64,000 nt of DNA from Parvicella tangerina (GCF_907165195.1 NZ_OU015584.1:2108001-2172000), one strand, 5' to 3'; counted from the first letter of the stretch, positions 50,871-60,468 are shown. Translations and numbers: made by a program. Notes: generated by a model not told the origin, from the letters alone.

Positions 50871-51416
50871 ATGACAGATCAGGAAATCATAAATAGCATC
50901 CGTAAAGGCAAAAACGAAAGGCCAATCAAACAGCTTTACAAGGAATTCCCCAAAGTAAAAGCATTGATCCTCAAAGAAGGTGGGGATGCACAAATAGCAC
51001 AGGAGATCTTTAACGATAGCCTCGTCATTCTCATCGAAAAAATAATTCAACCAGAGTTTCAACTTACTTCTAAATTAACTACCTACCTATATGGTATCAA
51101 CCGTTTTATATTAAAGAATGAACTCAGAAAAAAACACAAAAACGTAGAACTCGAATGGCGTGATACACTTATTCTCACAGAGGAGGATTTAGGATATGAC
51201 GAAGAAAAAGAAGCCAAGCTCAATGCTATGGAGCGCATTCTCAATCAAATTTCAGAGAAATGTAAAGAAATGCTGCAGCTCTTCTATTTCAAAAAGCAGT
51301 CCATGGCTGAAATCGCGAAGAAACTCAATTTCTCTAGCGTTAACTCAGCTAAAACTCAAAAGTACAAATGCATTGAGCGAGCTTCGAAACTTGCTCAAGA
51401 AATGCAAAATGCTTAA
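50871..51416 (+). CDS. ECF-type RNA polymerase sigma factor
   Basis: A 181-residue sigma-70-like factor. Region 2 (about 20-90) includes IKQLYKEFPKVKALI and LTTYLYGINRFILKNEL; region 4 (about 120-175) includes SEKCKEMLQLFYFKKQSMAEIAKKL with the helix-turn-helix. It is followed 18 bases later by a large membrane protein whose N-terminus resembles anti-sigma factors, the standard sigma/anti-sigma arrangement. A long upstream gap (171 bases) holds no other gene. The target promoter of this sigma was not identified. Confidence 0.85.
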   Translation: MTDQEIINSIRKGKNERPIKQLYKEFPKVKALILKEGGDAQIAQEIFNDSLVILIEKIIQPEFQLTSKLTTYLYGINRFILKNELRKKHKNVELEWRDTLILTEEDLGYDEEKEAKLNAMERILNQISEKCKEMLQLFYFKKQSMAEIAKKLNFSSVNSAKTQKYKCIERASKLAQEMQNA

Positions 51417-51434
51417 TCCTAAATCCCATCAATC

Positions 51435-54400
51435 ATGAGAAACGAATTACAACATATAGAACAGATCGAAAAGTATCTCAACGGAGAGATGACACAATTG
51501 GAAACTCAGGCTTTCGAACAATCAATGGCCAAAGATTCAGAACTAGCAGAACAAGTCAACACCCAACAACTTGTGATGCAAGCAGCTGTGCGAAAAGCAA
51601 TTAAAGCAGATATTGCCAAATACGCAACTGGTGGCTCCTCTGGTTTCAAGTGGTCGAAATGGTTAAGTATCACTACTGGGGTCATCATTGTAGCAATCAT
51701 TGCTTACTTTACGATAGCGTATGTAATGGATACTTTTGATAAGAAGTATGATCCTCAGATTTCTGCTGAAACCATATCTGAAAACAATTTAGGTGTTGAG
51801 GACACCACACCGGTTGACCACAAGCAAACCTTGAGTGATTCAGCAAACTCCCACCCTCCTATTGACACGCTAAAATCCATTTCAAAAAACACCGTAACCC
51901 CCAGTATTTTCTATAAAGAAGACACGGAATGTGGTGGTTTAAAAACATGGGTGGAACCCGATCGTCAGTTCACAAAAATAGACCCGAAAAAAGGGGCAAC
52001 AATAGAAGGAAAAGAAGGAACTTTAATCATTGTTCCTTCAGACGCTTTTCTGGATGAAGAGGGAAAAACCATTGCTGAGCCAGTAGACCTAGAGCTTGTT
52101 GAGGCTCTCAAAGTTTCGGACATGTTAGCTTACAATCTGACAACGATGAACGATGACCAAAGTTTGCAATCAGGAGGCATGCTCTATTTACAACCTAGGG
52201 TTGATGGCAAAGAAGTCTTTATCAATCCAGAGCGCCCTTTATACATTGAGGTTCCAACTAATGATTACAACCCAGACATGAAAGCTTGGAAGGGCGAAGT
52301 TGATGAGAACGGTAATATCAACTGGACAGCACCAAAGGAGCTAGAAAAGTACTTAACAATTGTTGACTTTGAGCTCTTAGATTTTCTACCGACAGGGTTT
52401 GAGGAAGCTGTAGAAGCTGGAATGCCCTTTAAGGGACATAAAGTAGCAAGCAAAGATCTAGTGAATAGTTTGTATTATAGTTTAGGGATTGACGTTTCTT
52501 CCAATTCTTTGAATAAGTCAGAGTCATGTAATACGTTTGATGAGGCCTACTTCTTTTCTGGAGAGCTTATGCCCATGGTTAAGAATAATTTTGTTATTAA
52601 CATCAGGTGTCAAGACGACACCCCAGTTTCAGGTGCTTTTCTCGAAATTTTGAATTCTGGAAAGAGCTATCTTGCCCAAAACTTAAATTCACAAGGTTCT
52701 GTTATTTTAAATGAATTTCCAGCTGGAGCTTTTCAAATAAAAATATGTCAGGAAAAACAAGTTACCTATTTCAATAATGTCCACTTGAAAGAGAATACAC
52801 CCAATAACTTCGCTTTGTATTTACCTGAGGAGAACCCTGAGTTTGGCAATCGTGTTGTTGCTTATGATCGAAAAACTAAGTCCGATCCATTTTCGAGCAT
52901 CAATGTTAGAACATTTGAAATCAATGAGAAAGATCTTTCATTCTCAAGCTGCGATAAATGCGATCTTGAAAACACCTATGACAGCCCTAATTTTAAGGAT
53001 GGTGAGGCGAATGCTTCAATTACTTTGAAGCTAATAGACGAAAACTACGCTCCATTACGGTATGTGACCTGTGACTTGAGAATCGGAAACTATTCCGTTT
53101 TCAGTTCAGTGTCTGATAAAAATGGAAACATCAATTTTCCTGCGGTTATCAGCGGATCATATCAACTCAAGACCTGTGATGGACAAAACACTTCTTACAT
53201 CAACGATTTTAAAATTAGAAAAGGATCAAACCCTATAACCCCAATAATGCCATTTATAGATCCAACGCAACTTAAAGAAATGCAGTGGGGAAAAAGAGTT
53301 TTGTGTGCATTAGAAAATAATAAAACGAAACAAACACTACTTTCCAATGACCCTTCTTGTTTTATTTCTCCCCAAAGCATTCAAACGATCAAAACCGACC
53401 AGTTTGCCAAGACTTTTCTATCCACCAAAGAATTTGAACAGCGTCTGAAGATACTGCACCAGATGCCCAATGCTCAGGCTTTATTTGATCTATATGTCAA
53501 CAATCTGGAAAAAAATCTCTGGGAAGTAGATGAAATGGTAGCTGAAAAACTGAGCGGAGCCAACCAAAACTATTTCAATGAATTTGCTGCTGAAAAGTTG
53601 ACGAATGTAAAAGATGTAGATATCTATCAAGATCAGTTGAGCGAATACTACAATGAGAAGAAGAAAGCTCACTATGATGCAGCTAAAGAAGCCAATGCTA
53701 CCTATCAAAAGAAGTCCACTGAACAATTGAATCAATACCTAAAGGATATTGCTGCGTACAAATCTGAAGTCAACTTATTGACCAAAGCTCAAAATGAACT
53801 TTCTGCAAGCTTAACATCCTCTTCCGCTTCAGGAACTACTTACACTTCTTCGAATAAAATCGGGAAGATAAACCTCCCCTATCCAAGCAAAAAACTACCA
53901 AAAAGAAATGTAACAACTACTAAAAGCTCTTATGGAACAAAGTGGTATTCTTCTGGGTGGGTGAACATAGATGCTTACTTGAAAACTATAAACAACGGTG
54001 AGAAAACCGTAACGATTAACGTGAATAAGAATAAGGGAAGAGTTTATCAATGCATTAACACGTTAAAAGCTATTATTCCACTAACGGTATCAGGACTGAT
54101 CGCAAAAGCAAAATTCCCAAAATGGGGCAAGCCATCTTCTACAAAGATGTCCAGCACATTTGCCATTGGCATACAACGTGAGGGAGATCAACTCCAGTTT
54201 GCTCAGGTCAATTACAATCCTTATAAAACATCAAAAGTGGACTTGATTTGGGAGAAAGTATCCTCAGCAGAACTTAAGGAAAAACTAATGTTTTTAGATG
54301 GCACGGGACCATTACTAGAGGACATCAAACAACAAGAAGAATACATCCAGAAACAACTAGCCATTAAGCAAAAACGAGAAGAACTTGAAATTCAGAAAGA

Positions 54401-54863
54401 GATCATCAAAAAAGAGATCAATGATCTGGAATCTAAAGTGAACGACATCAAAGCCAAGTTAGCCAAGGAAAGAGCATTTACGCAGTCACTTGAAAAAGTC
54501 ATCAACAAGTGCGGTATATCATTTCCAATAACGGTCACCACAGAGAGTGACATCTTGGATGTGGCAGATGTAATGCCTGAATTTCCTGGAGGGTTTGAAT
54601 ATTTGTATAAATACTTGGGCTCCAACATCATTTACCCTCAAGAAGCTATTGACAATAATATTCAGGGAAAAGTCTTTGTACAGTTCACAGTGGATGAGTC
54701 TGGACAGATCCTCAACCCTTTTGTTATAAAATCGGATAGCCAAGTACTGAATGAAGAAGCGCTGCGAATTGTGCAAAGCATGCCGAATTGGAACCCCGGC
54801 ATGAACGCAGGAACTGCAGTAAAAGTAAGATACACTTTGCCGATAAATTTTATCTTGGAATAA
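51435..54863 (+). CDS. anti-sigma-like transmembrane protein fused to a TonB C-terminal domain
   Basis: An 1142-residue protein with an unusual series of parts. Residues 1-70 are helical and acidic like anti-sigma factor N-termini (IEQIEKYLNGEMTQLE ... FEQSMAKDSELAEQV). Residues about 72-98 form one transmembrane helix. The large extracytoplasmic part includes two carboxypeptidase-regulatory-like repeats with cysteines (about 380-480 and 530-600). A basic Ser/Thr-rich segment and a coiled coil (about 962-1012) follow. A TonB C-terminal domain (1045-1142) with MPEFPGGFEYLYKYLG, GKVFVQFTVDESGQI and MPNWNPG ends the protein. It probably holds the ECF sigma factor at the membrane; the TonB domain may contact outer-membrane or other TonB-domain partners. 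Confidence 0.75.
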   Translation: MRNELQHIEQIEKYLNGEMTQLETQAFEQSMAKDSELAEQVNTQQLVMQAAVRKAIKADIAKYATGGSSGFKWSKWLSITTGVIIVAIIAYFTIAYVMDTFDKKYDPQISAETISENNLGVEDTTPVDHKQTLSDSANSHPPIDTLKSISKNTVTPSIFYKEDTECGGLKTWVEPDRQFTKIDPKKGATIEGKEGTLIIVPSDAFLDEEGKTIAEPVDLELVEALKVSDMLAYNLTTMNDDQSLQSGGMLYLQPRVDGKEVFINPERPLYIEVPTNDYNPDMKAWKGEVDENGNINWTAPKELEKYLTIVDFELLDFLPTGFEEAVEAGMPFKGHKVASKDLVNSLYYSLGIDVSSNSLNKSESCNTFDEAYFFSGELMPMVKNNFVINIRCQDDTPVSGAFLEILNSGKSYLAQNLNSQGSVILNEFPAGAFQIKICQEKQVTYFNNVHLKENTPNNFALYLPEENPEFGNRVVAYDRKTKSDPFSSINVRTFEINEKDLSFSSCDKCDLENTYDSPNFKDGEANASITLKLIDENYAPLRYVTCDLRIGNYSVFSSVSDKNGNINFPAVISGSYQLKTCDGQNTSYINDFKIRKGSNPITPIMPFIDPTQLKEMQWGKRVLCALENNKTKQTLLSNDPSCFISPQSIQTIKTDQFAKTFLSTKEFEQRLKILHQMPNAQALFDLYVNNLEKNLWEVDEMVAEKLSGANQNYFNEFAAEKLTNVKDVDIYQDQLSEYYNEKKKAHYDAAKEANATYQKKSTEQLNQYLKDIAAYKSEVNLLTKAQNELSASLTSSSASGTTYTSSNKIGKINLPYPSKKLPKRNVTTTKSSYGTKWYSSGWVNIDAYLKTINNGEKTVTINVNKNKGRVYQCINTLKAIIPLTVSGLIAKAKFPKWGKPSSTKMSSTFAIGIQREGDQLQFAQVNYNPYKTSKVDLIWEKVSSAELKEKLMFLDGTGPLLEDIKQQEEYIQKQLAIKQKREELEIQKEIIKKEINDLESKVNDIKAKLAKERAFTQSLEKVINKCGISFPITVTTESDILDVADVMPEFPGGFEYLYKYLGSNIIYPQEAIDNNIQGKVFVQFTVDESGQILNPFVIKSDSQVLNEEALRIVQSMPNWNPGMNAGTAVKVRYTLPINFILE

Positions 54864-54981
54864 TGAACTCTCTGGTAAATAATCATCAAAAAAACCAATA
54901 GAACGTTTTTCGAACCGTTCGTTAAAATAATCTAAGAATTTCTATTCCTCTCACCTACCTTTAAGATCAAAACAAAGAATT

Positions 54982-55296
54982 ATGATCATCACAACAACAG
55001 AGAATATCCCCAACAAAGAAATTGAAGAAATCGTTGGTATTGCAAGAGGCAGTACAGTAAGAGCAAGAAGCGTTTTCAGTGATTTCTTTGCAGGAATAAA
55101 AAACCTTGTGGGAGGAGAGATTGATGAGTACACGAGACTTCAAGGAGACTCCAGAGAGCAAGCCATTAAACGCATGAAAGATGACGCAACTCGTCTGGGT
55201 GCTGATGCCGTTGTAAATATCAGATTAACCACTTCAACAGTAATGCAAGGCGCTTCTGAAATCCTCGCTTATGGAACTGCCGTGAAACTAAAATAA
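54982..55296 (+). CDS. ybjQ: YbjQ/UPF0145 family protein
   Basis: A 104-residue cytoplasmic protein typical of the UPF0145 (YbjQ) family: IITTTENIPNKEIEEIVGIARGSTV, the middle helix with AIKRMKDDATRLGADAVVNIRL and the terminal EILAYGTAVKL. The family has a heavy-metal-binding-like pentameric fold, with no established reaction. It starts 118 bases after the anti-sigma-like gene and may share a transcript with the tiny membrane gene 6 bases downstream. Confidence 0.9.
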   Translation: MIITTTENIPNKEIEEIVGIARGSTVRARSVFSDFFAGIKNLVGGEIDEYTRLQGDSREQAIKRMKDDATRLGADAVVNIRLTTSTVMQGASEILAYGTAVKLK

Positions 55297-55302
55297 AAGA
55301 AC

Positions 55303-55446
55303 ATGGAAAGCATTCCCGTATTTGCAATAATCATTTGGATTGTTGAAGGTTTGGTTGTTCTTGCTGCCTTGATCGCTATTATTTATTTTGGGGTCAGACG
55401 AATTAAGAACTATGACAAAGAGGATTTTGAACATAGATCCAACTAA
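55303..55446 (+). CDS. small single-span membrane protein
   Basis: A 47-codon ATG frame starting 6 bases after the ybjQ stop. It has one hydrophobic helix (about 6-30, FAIIIWIVEGLVVLAALIAIIYF) followed by a basic then acidic tail (VRRIKNYDKEDFEHRSN), a normal pattern for a small membrane protein with the positive end inside. It is too short for standard ORF cut-offs. Position and codon usage support a real gene; I do not recognise the family. Confidence 0.5.
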   Translation: MESIPVFAIIIWIVEGLVVLAALIAIIYFGVRRIKNYDKEDFEHRSN

Positions 55447-55468
55447 TTGGTAATTAACCAGTATTTAA

Positions 55469-57055
55469 TCACTTCTTAGCAATCACTACATACCTTGTAG
55501 AGGGACACGTGTCTGCATCTTCAGCAATCTCATTTAAACTAATGGCATCCAGTAGTAACACCTTGTTGAAATACTTTTCAAAATAAGCCCTAACCCGATG
55601 AATGGGAACTAGAAAACGCCTATGTTTTCCTGCATAATTAATCACCAGCTCATCGTGAGAATAGTCCACGTTAATGATCTCACTTTCCTGAAACATTTTC
55701 CCATCGACTTCTCGTAATCGAGGAGTTCTTAATGAAATGATCTTCTTATCAGGTGATCTCATGACGTTTGGATACCATCGTATATGATCAGGAGTAATGA
55801 AATCACCAACAAAAAAGCCTTCATCATTCAAAATAGCTGATGTTTTCTGAATAGCTTTTTCTAGCTTAGTACTATCCAAATACTGGTAAACGTTCAAGCC
55901 ACTAAACGCAATATCCCAGGTTCTTACGGCTGGGTCCAGCGTTAGAATATCACCTTGATCAGCCTGTATTCTATTTCTTGCCTCTTCTACCATAGACTGA
56001 GAAAAATCGATTCCATAAACATTATTGTAAGGAATTTGAAACTGTTTCATCAGTTGTTCTTCTACCAGACCTGTACCACAGCCTAGCGATATCATCTTTT
56101 TTCCTGAAACGTTCGAACAAAAATTCTGGACAAAAAATTGAAAATAGTCTTTCATGAAATCCTCAAAACACGGCCTGCAGATCAAGGCATCGTATAGCTC
56201 AGCATATTTGTGAAATGCATCTTTATCACCCATGCGTTGTTCCAAAAAACAGGCAGTTGCCTTTAGCTCCATGTTCACCCCATTCCACTGCGCAGTGTCA
56301 TTTGTTTGATCTTCTCTATCCACAATTGTGCTCAGGTAAGACTGAAATGCTTGTAAATATTCTGGAGAAGAAATCTCCTGCTTGATTTGCTCTATTCTTT
56401 CATCAGCTGGATTTGATTTCGCAATTCTGTTACCCCATTCCACCATGTGACGAAGTTTGGTAGGAAAATCACCTTCTGGACCTTCAATTTGCTGCGATAT
56501 CTCTTCTGGAGGGAGGTCAAAAAACACTCCGCCATTAACGATTTGAATTTTGTTAGCGGCAAGGTCGTAAAGCCTTGCATCTCCTGTTACATTATCTACA
56601 GGTTCTTGGACTCCATAAACATGAAGTGTGAGAATATTCTGATCCGTTGCGTTTCCCATTTGATGAATCAGGTTGTGACCTACTCCAACAATTTGTCCGT
56701 AATCAAAGGTTGTTCGGTTTAAGGTACTTATTTCGGAATCCTGAACTCTAAACGTAGCATGTTCGTTCTCTCCAAATACTTGAACTGCTCCCCATGTTGT
56801 ATGGCCATGATCATGAATAGCTGAAAAATCACCGGGACACCACGACATGACCATAACCTCAAAATTTGGCGCTTTATGCACCATTTTTCTTCCATAACTA
56901 TCGGTTAGTGCATGTTCAAAATCAGTCCATTCTAGCAGGTCTACTTCTTGCACGTTTGCATCTTTCATGGCCTTTATTACCATTGCTGGAGTTAAACTAC
57001 TTTGAGATGACAATTCATTAATCAAGTATTGAATAGAATCAGGAAGTATTTTCAT
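55469..57055 (-). CDS. cysteine dioxygenase-like cupin fused to a class I SAM methyltransferase
   Basis: A 528-residue fusion. Residues about 1-200 match cysteine dioxygenase: iron ligands His81, His83 (AIHDHGHTTWG) and His131 (GHNLIHQM), with Gly89 where eukaryotic enzymes have the cross-linked cysteine. Residues about 315-528 are a methyltransferase: SAM motif MISLGCGTGLVEEQL, then YGIDFSQSMVEEARNR and WDIAFSGLNVYQYL. A helical linker (200-310) joins them. The first part would oxidise a thiol such as cysteine to a sulfinate; the second would methylate an unknown product. No related pathway genes flank it, so the substrate is unknown. Confidence 0.85.
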   Translation of the reverse strand: MKILPDSIQYLINELSSQSSLTPAMVIKAMKDANVQEVDLLEWTDFEHALTDSYGRKMVHKAPNFEVMVMSWCPGDFSAIHDHGHTTWGAVQVFGENEHATFRVQDSEISTLNRTTFDYGQIVGVGHNLIHQMGNATDQNILTLHVYGVQEPVDNVTGDARLYDLAANKIQIVNGGVFFDLPPEEISQQIEGPEGDFPTKLRHMVEWGNRIAKSNPADERIEQIKQEISSPEYLQAFQSYLSTIVDREDQTNDTAQWNGVNMELKATACFLEQRMGDKDAFHKYAELYDALICRPCFEDFMKDYFQFFVQNFCSNVSGKKMISLGCGTGLVEEQLMKQFQIPYNNVYGIDFSQSMVEEARNRIQADQGDILTLDPAVRTWDIAFSGLNVYQYLDSTKLEKAIQKTSAILNDEGFFVGDFITPDHIRWYPNVMRSPDKKIISLRTPRLREVDGKMFQESEIINVDYSHDELVINYAGKHRRFLVPIHRVRAYFEKYFNKVLLLDAISLNEIAEDADTCPSTRYVVIAKK

Positions 57056-57170
57056 GCTTTTTTTACAAAAGTAACATTTGAAAACAGAGTCCTTCTTAAG
57101 TTAAACGTTACAATTATGAAACAACCAAATCAGCGAATTGTTATTTACGAATCTTAATTATCTTTACGCC

Positions 57171-57491
57171 ATGTACGTTACAGTGACCTATCTGAGGCTT
57201 AAAAGCCCTTTAAAACTATTTGCTTTTTTAAAGCATGTGTATCATATCATGGCGCAACTACGAGAGTCAGATGCAAAGAAATACACCACCAAAGGGAAGT
57301 TTATGAATCACTACACGGTTTCGCTCTGGCCTAATGAAAAATCATTGAAGAAGTTTGCTCGCAGCGGAGCACATCAAAAAGCGATGAAAGACATTAGCAA
57401 CATTGCTAGTGAAGTTAAGGTATACACCTATAAGTCAGACACCTTGCCTAGCTGGACAAAAGCAAAAAGATTGCTCAATGACAATACTTAA
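57171..57491 (+). CDS. dimeric alpha-beta barrel (DUF3291/monooxygenase-like) protein
   Basis: A 106-residue soluble protein starting MYVTVTYLRLKSPLKLFAFLKHVYHIM, with a central NHYTVSLWPNEKSLKKFARSGAHQKAMK. This beta-alpha-beta pattern, with a Trp-Pro turn before a helix containing SGAHQKAM, resembles antibiotic-biosynthesis-monooxygenase-like and DUF3291 proteins. No reaction can be assigned. A promoter-like TATCTTTA (57159-57166) ends 4 bases before the ATG. Its 3' end overlaps the convergent bioA by 4 bases. Confidence 0.6.
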   Translation: MYVTVTYLRLKSPLKLFAFLKHVYHIMAQLRESDAKKYTTKGKFMNHYTVSLWPNEKSLKKFARSGAHQKAMKDISNIASEVKVYTYKSDTLPSWTKAKRLLNDNT

Positions 57492-58759
57492 TACTCAGAC
57501 AGGTAGTTCAGTAACTCATTTTGAATCTTATCCAAATCCTTTTGCGAGATGCAGTAAGGCGGTATTAACACCATAACATTACCCAAAGGACGCATAACGA
57601 CTCCTCGCTCAAGTAAAAAAGCATACGCATCCTTTCCTTTCGTATTGAAGTAGGAAGTTTCTCCTTCAGCTTCAAGCTCTATGGCAACAATACAGCCCAA
57701 TTGTCGAGCATCTCGAACTTTAGGATGATCCATAAAAGGTTGTTTAAACTCGATTAATCGCTGCTCAAGGTCTTTTATTTTCTGAAGCGTATTCTCCTGT
57801 TCAAACAATTGAAGATTAGCAACTGCCGATGCGCAAACAATCGTATTTCCTGTGTACGAATGACCATGTAAGAAAGTATGCCTTGCTTCATCGCTGTAAA
57901 AAGCATCATAAACCTCAGAAGAAACCACCGTTAATCCAAGAGGTAAGAATCCCCCCGTAATTCCTTTAGATATACAGATAATATCCGGAGCAATATCTAG
58001 ATGTTCTATCGCAAACATTTTTCCTGTTCTTCCCATTCCGGTCATGACTTCATCCGCTATACAGAGCGCTCCATGATTCTGGAAAAGTTGAATTACCTTA
58101 CTCAAGGCACTCGCATCATGCATCAACATGCCGCCTGCACCCTGCACCAAGGGCTCAAAAATAAAGCCTGCTACCCGACCTGATTTGCACAATTCTTTGA
58201 CTTTAGACAGGACTTCTTCCTCATTATTTAAAGTTGGGGCAGGAATATACGATACATCGAACATGTATTGTTCGAAAGGCTCATTGAATCCACCCCTTGC
58301 CGTTACACACATGCTACCAAAAGTATCACCGTGATAACCATTTTCAAGAGCTACGAATACAGGTTTTTCTTGATTTTTGTTGTAGTGATACTGCATGGTC
58401 ATTTTTAATGCCACTTCTGTGCTTGTGGAACCGTTGTCAGAGAAGAAAACCTTTGAAAATTTATTAGGTAGAAGGTTTAGCAATCTTTCCGAAAAATCTA
58501 TTGCTGGTTCATGGGTAAATCCACCGAAAGCCACATGTTCCATCTTTTTAGCCTGACGAGCAATTGCCTCTGCAATGTAAGGGTGTGAGTGACCGTGTAT
58601 ATTCACCCACCAACTACTAAATGCGTCTATATATGCTTTCCCTGATTCATCGTATAGATAAACTCCTTCAGCACGTGTTATAGGCATTATATCAGCTCCT
58701 TTCATTTGATTGAAAGGATGCCAGATCAATGCTTTGTCTTTTTCTTTCAGCCTACTCAT
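57488..58759 (-). CDS. bioA: adenosylmethionine-8-amino-7-oxononanoate aminotransferase
   Basis: A 423-residue class III PLP aminotransferase. Visible landmarks: WHPFNQMKGAD near the N-terminus, SSWWVNIHGHSHPYI, the FFSDNGSTSTEVALKM phosphate-binding segment, FEPLVQGAGGM, DEVMTGMGRTG and the PLP lysine in ICISKGITGGFLPL. The WWVNIHGH form is specific to BioA, which uses SAM as amino donor to make 7,8-diaminononanoate. It is the last gene of bioF-bioD-bioA, overlapping bioD by 4 bases. No bioB is in the window. Confidence 0.95.
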   Translation of the reverse strand: MSRLKEKDKALIWHPFNQMKGADIMPITRAEGVYLYDESGKAYIDAFSSWWVNIHGHSHPYIAEAIARQAKKMEHVAFGGFTHEPAIDFSERLLNLLPNKFSKVFFSDNGSTSTEVALKMTMQYHYNKNQEKPVFVALENGYHGDTFGSMCVTARGGFNEPFEQYMFDVSYIPAPTLNNEEEVLSKVKELCKSGRVAGFIFEPLVQGAGGMLMHDASALSKVIQLFQNHGALCIADEVMTGMGRTGKMFAIEHLDIAPDIICISKGITGGFLPLGLTVVSSEVYDAFYSDEARHTFLHGHSYTGNTIVCASAVANLQLFEQENTLQKIKDLEQRLIEFKQPFMDHPKVRDARQLGCIVAIELEAEGETSYFNTKGKDAYAFLLERGVVMRPLGNVMVLIPPYCISQKDLDKIQNELLNYLSEY

Positions 58760-59367
58760 TTTACTATTGTTTGAAATTGCTCACCTTGAGTAGATAAGAA
58801 TTTTTTAGTAAAACGCTTTGTCCATGAAACGTGACCAATTATCGGAACACCAGACACCTTGGCAATGATCTCTTCACTAGCTGGATTAGGATCTCCATTA
58901 ATAATGATTCCGATATTCTCGAGTCCATAGCTTGCCAGTACATGGCAAGACATCAGGGTATGGTTAATTGACCCCAGATAATTTTTAGAAACTAATACTA
59001 CTTTGGCATCTAGGTGTTTGATCAAATCTACCATGCAGTCTCCTTTGTCGTTCATCGGCACCATTAACCCTCCAGCTCCTTCTATGATCAGGTTTTCTTC
59101 TTTTGGAGCTTCAAATTTCTCTAAAATGATCTTCTTCTTGTCAATTCGCGCACTTTCGTGTGGGGACAATGGATTTTTCAACTTAATTGCTTCAGGGAAA
59201 CATCTTCGTTCTTTATCGATCCATCTCTTTACCTTTTTAGTGTCACTGTTTTTGAGGTCCCCACTTTGAATCGGTTTCCAGTAGTCATATCCCAAGGCAT
59301 TTGCCAAAATTGCTGATACCACTGTTTTTCCTACATTCGTATCTATTCCCGTCACAAATAATTTCAT
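58756..59367 (-). CDS. bioD: dethiobiotin synthetase
   Basis: A 203-residue P-loop ATPase starting KLFVTGIDTNVGKTVVSAIL (Walker A with GxxxxVGKT). Other landmarks are YWKPIQSGD, SPHESARID and the ENLIIEGAGGLMVPM segment. It inserts CO2 into diaminononanoate to form the ureido ring of dethiobiotin. It abuts bioF directly (start one base after the bioF stop) and overlaps bioA by 4 bases, so the three genes are one operon. Confidence 0.95.
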   Translation of the reverse strand: MKLFVTGIDTNVGKTVVSAILANALGYDYWKPIQSGDLKNSDTKKVKRWIDKERRCFPEAIKLKNPLSPHESARIDKKKIILEKFEAPKEENLIIEGAGGLMVPMNDKGDCMVDLIKHLDAKVVLVSKNYLGSINHTLMSCHVLASYGLENIGIIINGDPNPASEEIIAKVSGVPIIGHVSWTKRFTKKFLSTQGEQFQTIVK

Positions 59368-60468
59368 CTACCCTTCTTCTTTTTTAATTTGCAGCAGCAA
59401 AGATATCAATCCCTCTACTTCCTTTTGTGTATTAAAGTCGTGAAAACAGATTCGGAGACGCTCACTGCCTTTCGGTACTGTTGGAGAAAGAATTGCTCGC
59501 ACATCGTAACCTCCTTTTTGGAGCCTTTTCGCATAGCTCTTCGCCTTATCAATATCTCCTAGAATCAAACTAACTATATTTCCGTACTCACCTCCTAGCA
59601 GTTGAAAATGACTGGATAAGTATTGCCTAAAAGTAGCTTTAAGTCTTTGGGCATTCTTGTTTAATTCAGGCCTATCTTCCCAACTATTCAGTTGCTCATT
59701 GATCAAAGCTATTTTATGCGGTGAAGGAGCGGTGCTATATATAAATGACCTAGAAAAGTTGATCAAATAATTACGAATTAGATCGGAACACAAAACGGCA
59801 GCACCATCAGCTCCTAGAGCTTTACCAAAAGTAATCACTCGTGCTGTTGCAATACTTGCAAGTTCTTGCTGAAAAGGATCTTCTTTGGATAAACCAAATG
59901 AATGGGCTTCGTCAATCAATAAATTAAACCTATACTTTTCTTGAGCCGATCTAATTTCTTGAATACCAACATCATCACCATCCATTGAATAAACAGATTC
60001 GACTACCACAAACACTTGATTATCTCCGCTCCACTTTTCCAGTTTATCTTTCAAATCTCGAAGATCATTATGAACAAATGAATAGGCTTTTGCATGACTT
60101 AATCGAATACCATCACGAATACTTGCATGCACCAATTCATCGTAAAAGATGACATCACCTCGCTGTGGTAAACTAGACAATAATCCGACATTCGCTGCAT
60201 ACCCACTGGAATAGATCAATGAAGTTTCAGCTTTTGTTATTCTGGCGACCCTTTTTTCAAGCTGCTCAATAGCGTGATAATTTCCACTGAGTAAACGAGA
60301 CCCTGTACTTCCGCTGTCAACAGGATCAATAAGGACGTTGTTTTTACCCAACCCCAGGTAATCATTACTGCTAAAATCAACCAAATCAGCAGTTAACTCT
60401 AAACTTCTAAGCGTGTTTTCAGCCTTTCGATCTGCCAACTTCTTAGCTATTCTTTTCTCTAGAGACAT
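59368..60468 (-). CDS. bioF: 8-amino-7-oxononanoate synthase
   Basis: A 366-residue alpha-oxoamine synthase. Landmarks: VDFSSNDYLGLG, the glycine turn DSGSTGSRLLSGNYHAIEQLE, SSGYAANVGLLSSL, YDELVHASIRDGIRLS, VVESVYSMDGD, LIDEAHSFG and the PLP lysine in VITFGKALGADGA (the usual serine before the lysine is glycine). It condenses pimeloyl thioester with alanine, the first committed step of ring assembly. It is the promoter-proximal gene of the biotin operon and is divergent from the T9SS gene at 60554; no BirA-type operator was recognised in the 85-base gap. Confidence 0.94.
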   Translation of the reverse strand: MSLEKRIAKKLADRKAENTLRSLELTADLVDFSSNDYLGLGKNNVLIDPVDSGSTGSRLLSGNYHAIEQLEKRVARITKAETSLIYSSGYAANVGLLSSLPQRGDVIFYDELVHASIRDGIRLSHAKAYSFVHNDLRDLKDKLEKWSGDNQVFVVVESVYSMDGDDVGIQEIRSAQEKYRFNLLIDEAHSFGLSKEDPFQQELASIATARVITFGKALGADGAAVLCSDLIRNYLINFSRSFIYSTAPSPHKIALINEQLNSWEDRPELNKNAQRLKATFRQYLSSHFQLLGGEYGNIVSLILGDIDKAKSYAKRLQKGGYDVRAILSPTVPKGSERLRICFHDFNTQKEVEGLISLLLQIKKEEG

